From positions 9,674-46,283 of the forward strand of contig JAJZAG010000001.1 in assembly GCA_021799555.1 (NCBI GenBank): 36,610 nucleotides of DNA, written 5' to 3'. Position 1 is the first letter of the stretch, and the number at the start of each line of letters is the position of its first letter. Both the position numbers and the translations under genes were made by a program. The stretch comes from Deltaproteobacteria bacterium. Its GTDB lineage: Bacteria > Desulfobacterota > Binatia > Binatales > Binataceae. This document shows, in pieces, positions 23,972-32,236 of the stretch. The notes under the pieces are model-generated. The model did no database searches, was not told where the DNA came from, and saw nothing but the letters and a program-made list of their open reading frames with translations.

Positions 23972-25537
23972 CTAGCTTGAGGCGCTTGCGGCGGAAGACG
24001 CCGGAGTCGCGCCGACGCGGGCGACCAGTTCCGTCATCAGGTTGCGCAGGGCCGCGCGTGTGCCGTCATCGAGATCGCCGGTCGATTTGATTGCCTCGAT
24101 CGGGGCTGCGCCCTCTTCGTCGAGCCATTTGGCGAGCGAGTTGCGCAGCTTGGTGACCTGATCGAGCGGCAATGGATCGAGTAGCCCCTCGTTAAGCGCC
24201 AGCAACAGGGCGACTTGATGCGGCATCGTAAGCCCTGAGCATCGCGGTTGCGTGAGCACGGTGCGGATTCGGCGGCCATGCTCGATTATGCGGCGGGTGC
24301 GTTCGTCAATCATCCCACCGAAGCGCGTGAAAATTTCGAGTTCGAGAAACTGTGCGTACTCGAGCCGCAGATTTTCCGAAAGCTTGCGCATCGCCGGCGC
24401 CTGGGTCTTACCGCCCACGCGCGAGACGCTTTTGCCTACATTGATCGCAGGCTTCTGTCCCTCTTGGAAAAGGCGCGGCTCGAGAACGATCTGACCGTCA
24501 GTGATCGAGATCAGGTTGGTGGGGATGTACGCTGAAATATTGCCCTCCTCGGTTGTGGCGATCGGCAGAGCAGTTAGCGATCCGCCGCCGCGCTCGTGGC
24601 TCAACTTGGCCGCGCGTTCGAGCAGGCGCGAATGAATGTAGAAGATGTCGCCGGGGTACGCTTCGCGCCCAGGCGGATTTCGCAGCAGCAGCGAAAGCTG
24701 GCGGTAGATCACAGCGTGGCTGGTCAGGTCGTCGACTACCAGCAGCGCATCGCCGCCGCGCTCGCTGAAATATTCCGCCATCGAGCACGCCGCGTAGGGA
24801 GCGAGCCATTGCAATCCCGGAGGGTCATCGGAAGCGGCGATGACGAAGATGCATCGCTCCATCGCGCCGAATTGTTTAACCGTTTCGATTACCTGCGCGA
24901 CCGACGACGTCTTCTGGCCGACGGCGCAATAGACGCAGATAACTCCGGAATCGCGCTGATTTACGATCGTATCGACGGCGATCGCGGTTTTACCGGTTTC
25001 GCGATCGCCGATTATCAACTCGCGCTGCCCGCGGCCGAGCGCGAGCATCGAATCGATCGCGACGATACCGGTCTCGAGCGCCTTGGCTACGAGTTCACGC
25101 TCGATAATACCCGGCGCCGGTCTTTCGACCGGATAGAATTCGGCCGCAGCCAAATCCGGCCCGCCATCGAGCGGGATTGCGAGCGGGTTGAGCACCCGAC
25201 CGAGCAGTTTTTCGCCGACCGGCACGCGCGCGACCGAGCCGGTTCCGCGCACGCGGCTTCCCGCCGCGATTGCGTCGGCCGGACCGAGCATCGCGCACCC
25301 GATCAGGTTGGGGTCAAGCGCCAGCGCCATTCCAGCGACGCTCTTCGAGCCGTCGTTTGGTTCAAACATCAGCAATTCGCCAAGCCGGGTCGCGGGTAGA
25401 CCGGAGACCGTGGCGACGTCGTCGCCGATACTCTCGACGCGGCCTAAGAGATCCAACGAGGGTTTGGGCGTCAGGCTATCGAGGCGCCGCGCCGCCTCGC
25501 CGAGTTGGCGCGCGACATTCTCAGCCAGCGTGCTCAT
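23972..25537 (-). CDS. atpA: N-type ATPase alpha subunit
   Basis: A 521-residue non-catalytic nucleotide-binding subunit of the rotary ATPase head. Its P-loop is 'GDRETGKT' (177-184), where most F-type alpha chains have Gln at the position of E180. Other landmarks are 'VVDDLTSHAVIYRQLSLLL' (Walker B region, D269-D270), 'PPGREAYPGDIFYIHSRLL' (about 288-305), and the arginine finger R373 in 'VGKSVSRVGGKTQ', which completes the beta-subunit site. The frame overlaps the 3' end of atpF by 17 bases, a sign of co-translation. The C-terminus has a short Ala/Ser tail. Divergence in these positions from house-keeping alpha chains supports the N-type assignment made from the operon order. Confidence 0.94.
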   Translation of the reverse strand: MSTLAENVARQLGEAARRLDSLTPKPSLDLLGRVESIGDDVATVSGLPATRLGELLMFEPNDGSKSVAGMALALDPNLIGCAMLGPADAIAAGSRVRGTGSVARVPVGEKLLGRVLNPLAIPLDGGPDLAAAEFYPVERPAPGIIERELVAKALETGIVAIDSMLALGRGQRELIIGDRETGKTAIAVDTIVNQRDSGVICVYCAVGQKTSSVAQVIETVKQFGAMERCIFVIAASDDPPGLQWLAPYAACSMAEYFSERGGDALLVVDDLTSHAVIYRQLSLLLRNPPGREAYPGDIFYIHSRLLERAAKLSHERGGGSLTALPIATTEEGNISAYIPTNLISITDGQIVLEPRLFQEGQKPAINVGKSVSRVGGKTQAPAMRKLSENLRLEYAQFLELEIFTRFGGMIDERTRRIIEHGRRIRTVLTQPRCSGLTMPHQVALLLALNEGLLDPLPLDQVTKLRNSLAKWLDEEGAAPIEAIKSTGDLDDGTRAALRNLMTELVARVGATPASSAASASS

Positions 25538-26279
25538 TTTGAGCCAACTCCCGCTCCGCCTGATTCAGCGCGTCACGCCAACTGAAGCGGAGGATCGCTC
25601 GGGGAAACTTTAGCTCCGCGCCGGCAATAAGTTCCGCGTCCGATGAGAACTCGATTCGCGATCGGGCGCCGAACCGCTCGCAAAGGGCCGCGCGCCATTT
25701 CTCAGCGGCCTCGGAATCCAGCGGAGCCGCGGTTGTAACGAGCAACTGGTGGTCGTCGTGCGCGGCGTCGCCCAGCAGCTCGGCGCGCTCCACGGCGGAA
25801 AGCTGGTCCAGATGGTCAAGCACGCGTGCCAGAAATAGATCCTCCATACACGGCGCGGGAAACTGCTGCAAAAGGCGCTGCGCAATGCGGACGGCAATCT
25901 GTATCGACTGTGCAAACACTTGTTGCGAGGCGAGATTGCGCTCTTCTTCGAGGCGCTTGAGCGCCGCGGCTTTGAGTTTTTCCGCGTCCGCGCGCGCAGC
26001 CTCCACCATCGCGGATCGTTCGTCGGCAAGCTGGGCGCGCGCGCGATCTAAGATCGCCTGACGCTCGGATTCAATTTGCAACTTTTGCGCCTCGAAATCC
26101 TTGCGCGCTTGCTCCGCGGCGGTTCGCGCAGCAGCCGCCTGCGCCTGTGCACTCGCGATTTCTTCCTTGCGGCGCGCGATAATCGCGCCCACAGGCCTAA
26201 AGAGGAATCGCTTCAGCAGCCAGACCAGAACCAGGAAGTTGATCGCCTGAAGCGCAAACGTTGACCAACTAAAGGACAT
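25521..26279 (-). CDS. atpF: N-type ATPase b subunit with delta-like C-terminal extension
   Basis: A 252-residue peripheral-stalk protein, much longer than the usual ~156 residues. It has one N-terminal membrane helix ('FALQAINFLVLVWLLKRFLF', about 8-27), a long Ala/Arg/Glu/Lys coiled coil (about 30-140), and a C-terminal region (about 145-245) with 'LVTTAAPLDSEAAEKWRAAL' and 'AELIAGAELKFPRAILRFSW'. The latter resembles the C-terminal domain of the delta/OSCP subunit ('PLIGGxxIRxGD-x-xxDGSxxxxL'). Since no separate delta gene is present, this part may dock the stalk to the alpha subunits. Its ATG overlaps the atpE stop by one base (TGATG), and its 3' end overlaps atpA by 17 bases. Confidence 0.9.
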   Translation of the reverse strand: MSFSWSTFALQAINFLVLVWLLKRFLFRPVGAIIARRKEEIASAQAQAAAARTAAEQARKDFEAQKLQIESERQAILDRARAQLADERSAMVEAARADAEKLKAAALKRLEEERNLASQQVFAQSIQIAVRIAQRLLQQFPAPCMEDLFLARVLDHLDQLSAVERAELLGDAAHDDHQLLVTTAAPLDSEAAEKWRAALCERFGARSRIEFSSDAELIAGAELKFPRAILRFSWRDALNQAERELAQNEHAG

Positions 26280-26524
26280 CAGCGAACCGCGTAAGGATTT
26301 GCGAACAGCAGCAAGAGAGCCACCACCAAGCAGTAGATCGCCATCGTCTCGATCATTGCCAGGCCGACGAACAGGGTGCGCGACAGCGCACCCGCCGATT
26401 CCGGCTGCCGTGCAATGCCGTCCATCGCGGCGACGATTGCGCGGCCTTCGGCGAGCGCCGGACTAATCGAGCCGACCATCACCGCCAGCGCGGCGCCGAT
26501 TATGCTTACCATCTGCACAGTCAT
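26279..26524 (-). CDS. atpE: N-type ATPase c subunit (rotor ring)
   Basis: An 81-residue hairpin of two membrane helices joined by the polar 'RQPE' loop (39-42). The ring of these subunits carries ions. Helix 2 has the essential carboxylate E59 in 'MIETMAIY', with T60 and Y64. Helix 1 has a second carboxylate, E26, in 'SPALAEGRA', at the place of the Gln that helps bind Na+ in Ilyobacter-type c subunits. E26, E59, T60 and Y64 form a plausible Na+ site, but N-type c-rings have also been reported to be proton-specific, so the ion is open. The ATG has a GGAGG site 7 bases upstream. The frame further upstream belongs to atpB. Confidence 0.93.
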   Translation of the reverse strand: MTVQMVSIIGAALAVMVGSISPALAEGRAIVAAMDGIARQPESAGALSRTLFVGLAMIETMAIYCLVVALLLLFANPYAVR

Positions 26525-26540
26525 ACCAAAACCTCCATTG

Positions 26541-27209
26541 CTACCTTTCGATTGCGCCGACTGCACCGCCGATATAGACGGCGGCGAGCACCGTGAATAT
26601 GTATGCCTGCACAAGGCCGACCAGGATTTCGAACGCCATAAACGGAATCGGAACCAGCAGCCCAGCCAGAGCTATTACTATCGCAACTACCAATTCGTCA
26701 CTCATTATGTTCCCGAACAATCGCATCATTAGCGAAAATGACCGCGTGAACTCCGACAGAATATTCAGCGGGAGCAACATAGGGTTCGGCTTCAGGTACC
26801 CTTTCAGATATTCGCCGAGCCCGTGCTGGCGAACCCCAAACACGTGCACGGAGAAAAATACTATCGTCGCCAGCGCCGCAGGAGTCTCGATCGACGCCGT
26901 GGGCGCGCGCACTCCTGGCAACAATTCCGACAGGTTCGCAACCACCAGGAAGATAAACAGAGATCCCAGAAGAGGAAGGAATGGCGCAGGATCGCGATTG
27001 ACTATAGCGCGGACCTGATCTTCGATCGCTCCGACTAGAGTCTCGACGATCGCCTGCAATCCGTCGGGAATTAGTTGCAAGCGCCGCGTCGCATAGCGGC
27101 TGGCGATAACCAAAGCAACAATCAGCGCCCACGTGGTAACGACGGTTCCGGTAATCACAACCGGTCCGATTTGGAATACCGCAACCGCTTCCAGGGGGGA
27201 CCGACTCAT
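26541..27209 (-). CDS. atpB: N-type ATPase a subunit (stator channel)
   Basis: A 222-residue membrane protein with five to six helices that forms the ion half-channels next to the c-ring. The essential Arg is R163 in 'SLMMRLFGNIMSDELV', equivalent to R210 of E. coli. A conserved Gln, Q201, lies in 'GLVQAYIFTVLAAVYIGGA'. It is slightly shorter than the house-keeping a subunit (~270), as expected for this type. The ATG at 27209 has an AAGGAG site about 7 bases upstream and overlaps the atpR stop (ATGA). An open frame extends upstream to 27410 but lies wholly within atpR. Confidence 0.94.
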   Translation of the reverse strand: MSRSPLEAVAVFQIGPVVITGTVVTTWALIVALVIASRYATRRLQLIPDGLQAIVETLVGAIEDQVRAIVNRDPAPFLPLLGSLFIFLVVANLSELLPGVRAPTASIETPAALATIVFFSVHVFGVRQHGLGEYLKGYLKPNPMLLPLNILSEFTRSFSLMMRLFGNIMSDELVVAIVIALAGLLVPIPFMAFEILVGLVQAYIFTVLAAVYIGGAVGAIER

Positions 27210-27490
27210 CGCGCCGCTCCTTCCGTGAGTGCCCGGCCACGGACGGTGTAAACCTTTGCCAACTGGAAACCGATGAGGACTGAGAGCAAAGCGCCGGGGC
27301 CGAACTTTGCGGCAGCGGTGAAAACAACGGCCGCGCCCACCCAGCGCAGCGCATGGATGAAGATGGCAAGTCTTCCGCCGGAGAGGCCGCAGTAGAGCCG
27401 GACATTCCACTCGAGCGCGCCCAGAAACGCGAACGCAAATGCCGCCCCGAGAGCCAGGAACCCGAGCAGATTAAAAACGGCGATATTCAT
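27206..27490 (-). CDS. atpR: N-ATPase-specific membrane protein AtpR
   Basis: A 94-residue hydrophobic protein beginning 'MNIAVFNLLGFLALG', with three predicted membrane helices and Arg residues at or in the membrane ('NVRLYCGLSGGRLAIFIHALRW'). Its position between AtpQ and the a subunit, its size and its three-helix plan match AtpR, a component found only in N-type ATPases. It was proposed in the literature to help assemble the c-ring by pairing Arg with the c-subunit carboxylate. Sequence conservation is low, so the call rests on order as much as on sequence. Both its start (with atpQ) and its stop (with atpB) form ATGA overlaps. The frame continues upstream to 27703, but that part lies over atpQ. 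Confidence 0.83.
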   Translation of the reverse strand: MNIAVFNLLGFLALGAAFAFAFLGALEWNVRLYCGLSGGRLAIFIHALRWVGAAVVFTAAAKFGPGALLSVLIGFQLAKVYTVRGRALTEGAAR

Positions 27491-27795
27491 TGATCCGTGT
27501 GCATCCTTTGCCAGACCATATAAAATCCCGCGGAGACACCCAGGAAAACCAGCGCCGCGCTCCAGAAGACGCCACTGTGAAAATATACGTCGAGCCATCG
27601 CCCAACGAACACGCCTAATAACGGAGGCCCGACGATAGTCCATCCGAATCTGCCCATCATCGCGAGCGCGCGTCCGATCGGCCATTCGCCAGTTCGCTCC
27701 CAATAGTCGCGCCTGGCTCTTGCTCTACTTACCGCATCCGCAAGTTTGCGCTCCTCATCATCGGAAGCTTTGTTTTTTTGCTTCGGCTCTTTCAT
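27487..27795 (-). CDS. atpQ: N-ATPase accessory membrane protein AtpQ (AtpI-like)
   Basis: A 102-residue protein with a charged cytoplasmic N-terminus (about 1-40, rich in Lys, Glu and Arg) followed by two membrane helices: 'WTIVGPPLLGVFVGRWLDVYF' and 'FWSAALVFLGVSAGFYMVW'. This is the AtpI/ATPase_gene1 plan, and in N-type operons the gene in this position is called AtpQ. It is thought to help assemble the membrane sector or handle ions at the c-ring; the exact role is unknown. Its ATG overlaps the atpC stop and its TGA overlaps the atpR start, both as ATGA. Confidence 0.87.
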   Translation of the reverse strand: MKEPKQKNKASDDEERKLADAVSRARARRDYWERTGEWPIGRALAMMGRFGWTIVGPPLLGVFVGRWLDVYFHSGVFWSAALVFLGVSAGFYMVWQRMHTDQ

Positions 27796-28220
27796 GACTT
27801 GTGCCCGAGCAGGCTCGCCGGCCGCTCGCTTGGCCGCAGATAACGATAGATTTTTTGCACGGCAGCCTCCTGGAGGCCGAACGCACCCAGCCTGGCGGCC
27901 TGTTCCGACTCCGCGTTCCTGGCCATTTGCTTGAGCACAACTTCGCGAAGATGCTGCAGGTCATTACCTACCACGGCCTCGCGGGTCGCGACCTGAACCG
28001 ACTTGCCCCCGCGTACGCGAAGCACACCGCCGCGAACTGCGGCGCAGTGCTCCGATCCCGCATCATCGCGCCAGTTCAGCACGCTGATCGTAAGCGCGGT
28101 CAAAAAATCAGCGTGCCCGGGCAAAACACCAAAAGATCCCGTCGAGTCCTCAGCGCGGACGTGGTGGACATTGTCTATATTAACCGCGATCTCGGTTGGA
28201 GTTGTGATGATCAGTCTCAT
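27792..28220 (-). CDS. atpC: N-type ATPase epsilon subunit
   Basis: A 142-residue central-stalk subunit. The N-terminal beta-sandwich holds 'MRLIITTPTEIAVNIDNV' and 'GSFGVLPGHADFLTALTISVL', the classic epsilon signature (GxxGIxPGHxx). The C-terminal part (about 90-140) is a helical region that in other ATPases regulates hydrolysis. The start is uncertain: the ATG at 28220 gives the family's normal N-terminus, but an in-frame TTG at 28226 is better spaced from an AGGAA ribosome binding site. The stop overlaps the atpQ start (ATGA). The position directly after atpD is as in other N-type operons. Confidence 0.92.
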   Translation of the reverse strand: MRLIITTPTEIAVNIDNVHHVRAEDSTGSFGVLPGHADFLTALTISVLNWRDDAGSEHCAAVRGGVLRVRGGKSVQVATREAVVGNDLQHLREVVLKQMARNAESEQAARLGAFGLQEAAVQKIYRYLRPSERPASLLGHKS

Positions 28221-28229
28221 TGCCAACAG

Positions 28230-29681
28230 TCAATTCCTGGACTTATTTGACGCGGCTTCTTTAGCGAGGACTTCTTCGAATGTGCCGATCATGTAGAACG
28301 AGCTTTCGGACAATTTGTCGCCGGCTCCGTCAAGAATTTTGCGGCACCCCTCGATCGTCGCGGTGATCGGGACGGATTTCCCTGCGAATCCTGTAAACTG
28401 CTCAGTGACGAGAAATGGCTGGGTTAGAAAGCGCTGCAGGCGGCGCGCCCGTTCAACAGTCAACCGATCCTCGGCGCTCAACTCTTCAACGCCGAGCAAC
28501 GCGATTATTTCTTGAAGCTCGCGATATCTGGCGATCGTACGCCGCACCTCTTCGGCCACCGCGTATTGCTCTTCACCCACGACGTGCGGGTCGAGTAGCA
28601 GCGAGGTGGAGTTGAGCGGATCAATGGCGGGATAAAGACCTTCGGCGGCCATATCGCGGGAGAGCACAATCGAGGAATCAAGATGCCGGAAAGTCTCGAC
28701 GACGGCGGGGTCGGTGAAGTCGTCGGCCGGGACATACACGGCCTGAATCGCGGTTACGGCTGCGCCCGCGACCGAGGTGATGCGCTCCTGGAGATCGGAT
28801 ATCTCCGTGGCTAGGGTGGGCTGATAACCCACCCGCGAAGGCAGCCGTCCGAGCATTCCTGAGACCTCGGCGCCGGCTTGGACAAAGCGAAAGACGTTGT
28901 CCATCAAGAGCAACACGTCGCGGTTCATCGTGTCGCGAAAGTACTCCGCCAGGGTGAGCGCCGTCATCCCGACGCGCCATCGCGCGCCGGGCGGCTCGTT
29001 CATCTGACCAAATACTAACGCGGTGCGGGAAAGCACGCCCGAAGCGCGCAGCTCGCCGAGCAGTTCATGTCCCTCCCGCGAACGCTCACCGATTCCCGCG
29101 AAGACCGATATCCCTGAATACTTCTCAACCGTGGTGCGGATCAATTCCGTGATCAAAACAGTTTTGCCGACCCCGGCTCCGCCGAACATCCCCGCCTTTC
29201 CGCCCCGCGCCAGAGGTGCGAGCAGATCGATAACCTTGATTCCGGTCTGGAAGACTTCACGCGCCGGATCCTGACGGTTGAACGACGGCGCGGCGCGATG
29301 AATCGGCCATCGCGGAACATCCGCCGCAAAGCGGCCGAGCGCATCGATCGGCTCGCCCACCGCGTCAATCAGCCGGCCGAGCACGGCTTGGCCGACCGGC
29401 ACGCTGATCGGCCCGCCGGTCAAGTGCGCCGCGCATCCTCGCCGAAGGCCGGCCGTATTCTGCATAGCGACCGCGCGCACCGTGTGCGGGTCGAGATGCT
29501 CCTCGACTTCAAGCAGCAATTGGTACGCACCGTCCCATTCGACAACCAGAGCTTCCTCCAGTGCGGGGAGAGCAGCGCCCGCAAACGCAACATCCACAAC
29601 CGAGCCGCGCACGCGGACCACGGTCCCGGTGTGTAGGGGAGCACGATTCTGTTGAGATTGCTCAGCTTGTTTCGCGGTCAT
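28230..29681 (-). CDS. atpD: N-type ATPase beta subunit (catalytic)
   Basis: A 483-residue catalytic subunit. The P-loop is 'GGAGVGKT' (167-174). The catalytic Glu is E199 in 'GIGERSREGHE', and the nucleotide-binding 'RDVLLLMDNVFRFVQAG' and 'GYQPTLATEISDLQERI' regions follow. The house-keeping form usually reads 'GERTREGN' and 'DNIFRFTQAG', so the differences here fit the N-type branch. It is the first gene of the ATPase block; in ordinary F-type operons beta comes near the end. No strong ribosome binding site is seen before the ATG. It begins 36 bases after the stop of the upstream alpha-glucan phosphorylase gene, with no terminator in between. Confidence 0.95.
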   Translation of the reverse strand: MTAKQAEQSQQNRAPLHTGTVVRVRGSVVDVAFAGAALPALEEALVVEWDGAYQLLLEVEEHLDPHTVRAVAMQNTAGLRRGCAAHLTGGPISVPVGQAVLGRLIDAVGEPIDALGRFAADVPRWPIHRAAPSFNRQDPAREVFQTGIKVIDLLAPLARGGKAGMFGGAGVGKTVLITELIRTTVEKYSGISVFAGIGERSREGHELLGELRASGVLSRTALVFGQMNEPPGARWRVGMTALTLAEYFRDTMNRDVLLLMDNVFRFVQAGAEVSGMLGRLPSRVGYQPTLATEISDLQERITSVAGAAVTAIQAVYVPADDFTDPAVVETFRHLDSSIVLSRDMAAEGLYPAIDPLNSTSLLLDPHVVGEEQYAVAEEVRRTIARYRELQEIIALLGVEELSAEDRLTVERARRLQRFLTQPFLVTEQFTGFAGKSVPITATIEGCRKILDGAGDKLSESSFYMIGTFEEVLAKEAASNKSRN

Positions 29682-29717
29682 TACAAGTGCGCTGAAGCGT
29701 CTGGCTCCGCCTCTCTC

Positions 29718-32222
29718 TTAGTGCTGCCAAAGGATTTGTGCCGCCTCCAAAGGAATCGCGGCATCAGGGTGACGCGGTATAACACGCGGCGTGAATTCAT
29801 CGGTGCGGCGATTAGATGGCACCTGTGCCGCATAGGTCCAGCCTTTGACCGCTCCGACAAGCTCGTCGCCGCGGGTCATCTTGATTCGTTCCGGTGTGTC
29901 AGAGCCGAGCGGTTCAGCATAGAGCTCGACCTCGATCGCATTCGGATCAATGTCATCAAGGTAGAGCTGAACATGGATTAGATGATGTTCTGCGGAACTC
30001 TCGACATGAACGTTGCCAAAGTAGATCGCGGGCCAATGGCGGAAAAGCTGCTCGCGCCACGCGAGCAGCTGTTTGCCCAGGGCCGCATTGTTATCGGCGC
30101 GCTTACGGTAGGCACGTGCGGCGGGAACATAATATTGATCGGTATATTCGCGCACCGCACGATTGGCCGAAAATAAAGGGGTCAGATGTGCCATGCTCTG
30201 GCGAATTTTGGCTACCCACGCCGTCGGAATGCCGGAATCATCCCGGGTGTAGAAAGAGGGAATTACCTCTTTTTCAAGTAGCGCATAGAGTTGATTGGCT
30301 TCCGTGGCGTCCCAAACAGAGTCGTCATCGTGAAATTTTCCGTCTCCTAAAGACCATCCGACCTCCGGCGCGTAGGCTTCCGCCCACCATCCGTCCAGTT
30401 CAGAAAGATTGAGACCTCCGTTCACCAGCACCTTCATGCCACTGGTGCCACACGCTTCCCACGGACGCCGAGGCGTATTGATCCAGAGATCGACTCCATA
30501 CACCATGCGCCCGGCCAGCAGGAGATCGTAGTCACTGAGGAAGACGACGTGCTTGCGGACCTCCGGGCGCATCGCAAATAGCACCCAGTCGCGAATCATC
30601 TTTTGACCCGGAAGATCCTGCGGATGAGCCTTCCCCGCAACCAAAAGTTGCACGGGGCGTTGACCTTGGGTCAGAATTCGCACGAGCCGCTCCGGGTCGT
30701 GCAAAAGCAAATTCGGCCTCTTGTAAGAGGTAAATCGGCGGGCGAATCCGATGGTTAGCGTGTTGGGATCGAAAATCGATTCCGCGAGGGTATGATCGCC
30801 GCCAAAGTCTCGGGCCATCCTTGCACGCACATAGTTGACGAGGTCCGCCCGGTTGGACGCGCGTAACTGCCAGATCTGAGCATCGGTAACCGAGCAGATT
30901 TGCTCGCCGACTCTTTCCATCGCTCCGCGCCATCGATTCGGGCCGCAGGTTGTGGTCCATAGCTGGTCCGCGTGAGGCGAATCCCAGCTTGGTGTATGGA
31001 CACCGTTGGTGACGTGCCCTACCGGAACCTCGGCGCGAGGCCATCGTGGAAATAGCGGTTGGAATATTTCCCGGCTAACGATTCCATGCAGGCGGCTGAC
31101 GCCGTTGATTGCAGCGCTTCCATGAAGCGCAAGGTAGGCCATATTGAAGGGTTCATCGGAATTGTCGGGGTTGGCGCGGCCCAGAGCCATCAGTTCGCGC
31201 ATTGTAATGCCGAGGCGCTCTTCCGCGAATGCTTTCAGGTATTGCTCCATCAACGCCGGAGTAAACCGATCGAAGCCAGCGGAGACGGGGGTATGGGTAG
31301 TGAACAGGTTGCCAGCCCGCGTCACCGCCAATGCTGCCTCGAATGCCAAGCCGGTTTGCTCCATGAAACCGTGCGCACGTTCGAGCACGGCAAAGGCGGC
31401 GTGACCCTCGTTGAGATGACAAACTTCGGGGTTCAGTCCCAATCGCGCCAGCATGCGCCAACCGCCGATACCCAACGCGAGCTCCTGCTGAAGCCGCAAT
31501 TCTGAGCCGCCGCCGTAAAGTTCGCTGGTAATGCCGCGATAAGCGGGCGGATTGGCGGGGTCATTGGTATCGAGCAGGTATAGGGTTACGCTGCCGACCC
31601 GCGCCTGCCAGGTGCGCAGCCAAAGCCGCTGCCCCGGCAATCGAATTTCCAGGCGAAACCATTCGCCGTCTTTGTCGCGTACAGGCGAAATGGGTAACTG
31701 ACTCGGATCATTGTAGGGAAAGAGTGCAGTCTGATTTCCCGCTGCGTCGATAAATTGGCGGAAATAGCCCTGCTGGTAGAGCAGCCCAACGCCAACCACG
31801 GGTACCCCGAGATCATTGGCAGCTTTCAGTAAATCGCCCGCCACGTTGCCCAAACCGCCCGAATAAATCGGCAACGCTTCGCTGAGTCCGAATTCCATAC
31901 TGAAGTACGCAATTGCTGTGAGTTGCGCATCGGGATGTGCCTGTTTGAACCATGGCACCTGGCGGCGGTTCCTACGTTCAACCATTGCCTGAATCTGTCT
32001 GCGGTAGCCGGGATCGGCAGCCATTTTCGCGAGCTTTGTCCGTGAGACGGTTTGCAGAACCACCCATGGGTTATGCGTTAATTCCCACAGCTCAGGTTCG
32101 AGCCGGCTCCATAACTCGTCGGCGCCGTGGTCCCAGCAATTACGAAGATCGAGGGCTAATTCAGCCAATTCCTCGACGCCTTCAATATCGGGAGGCTCCA
32201 ATCCATAACCAGTTCTTACCAT
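29718..32222 (-). CDS. glgP: Alpha-glucan phosphorylase (short N-terminal, DUF3417-type GT35 branch)
   Basis: An 834-residue PLP-dependent phosphorylase of the second bacterial branch. This branch carries an N-terminal DUF3417-like domain (about 1-110, 'LRNCWDHGADELWSRLEPELWELTHNPW') and lacks the classical regulatory N-terminus. Core motifs are 'AYFSMEFGLSEALPIYSGGLG', 'CHLNEGHAAFAVLERAH', 'GVHTPSWDSP', 'RRFTSYKRPNLLLHD' and 'EACGTSGMKVLVNGGLNLS', where K597 should hold PLP. It releases glucose 1-phosphate from alpha-1,4-glucans. It follows ackA by 14 bases and precedes atpD by 36, so it is very likely co-transcribed with both. It shares only the general fold with the classical phosphorylase elsewhere in the window. 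Confidence 0.94.
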   Translation of the reverse strand: MVRTGYGLEPPDIEGVEELAELALDLRNCWDHGADELWSRLEPELWELTHNPWVVLQTVSRTKLAKMAADPGYRRQIQAMVERRNRRQVPWFKQAHPDAQLTAIAYFSMEFGLSEALPIYSGGLGNVAGDLLKAANDLGVPVVGVGLLYQQGYFRQFIDAAGNQTALFPYNDPSQLPISPVRDKDGEWFRLEIRLPGQRLWLRTWQARVGSVTLYLLDTNDPANPPAYRGITSELYGGGSELRLQQELALGIGGWRMLARLGLNPEVCHLNEGHAAFAVLERAHGFMEQTGLAFEAALAVTRAGNLFTTHTPVSAGFDRFTPALMEQYLKAFAEERLGITMRELMALGRANPDNSDEPFNMAYLALHGSAAINGVSRLHGIVSREIFQPLFPRWPRAEVPVGHVTNGVHTPSWDSPHADQLWTTTCGPNRWRGAMERVGEQICSVTDAQIWQLRASNRADLVNYVRARMARDFGGDHTLAESIFDPNTLTIGFARRFTSYKRPNLLLHDPERLVRILTQGQRPVQLLVAGKAHPQDLPGQKMIRDWVLFAMRPEVRKHVVFLSDYDLLLAGRMVYGVDLWINTPRRPWEACGTSGMKVLVNGGLNLSELDGWWAEAYAPEVGWSLGDGKFHDDDSVWDATEANQLYALLEKEVIPSFYTRDDSGIPTAWVAKIRQSMAHLTPLFSANRAVREYTDQYYVPAARAYRKRADNNAALGKQLLAWREQLFRHWPAIYFGNVHVESSAEHHLIHVQLYLDDIDPNAIEVELYAEPLGSDTPERIKMTRGDELVGAVKGWTYAAQVPSNRRTDEFTPRVIPRHPDAAIPLEAAQILWQH

Positions 32223-32236
32223 AACTCGCTCGTTAG

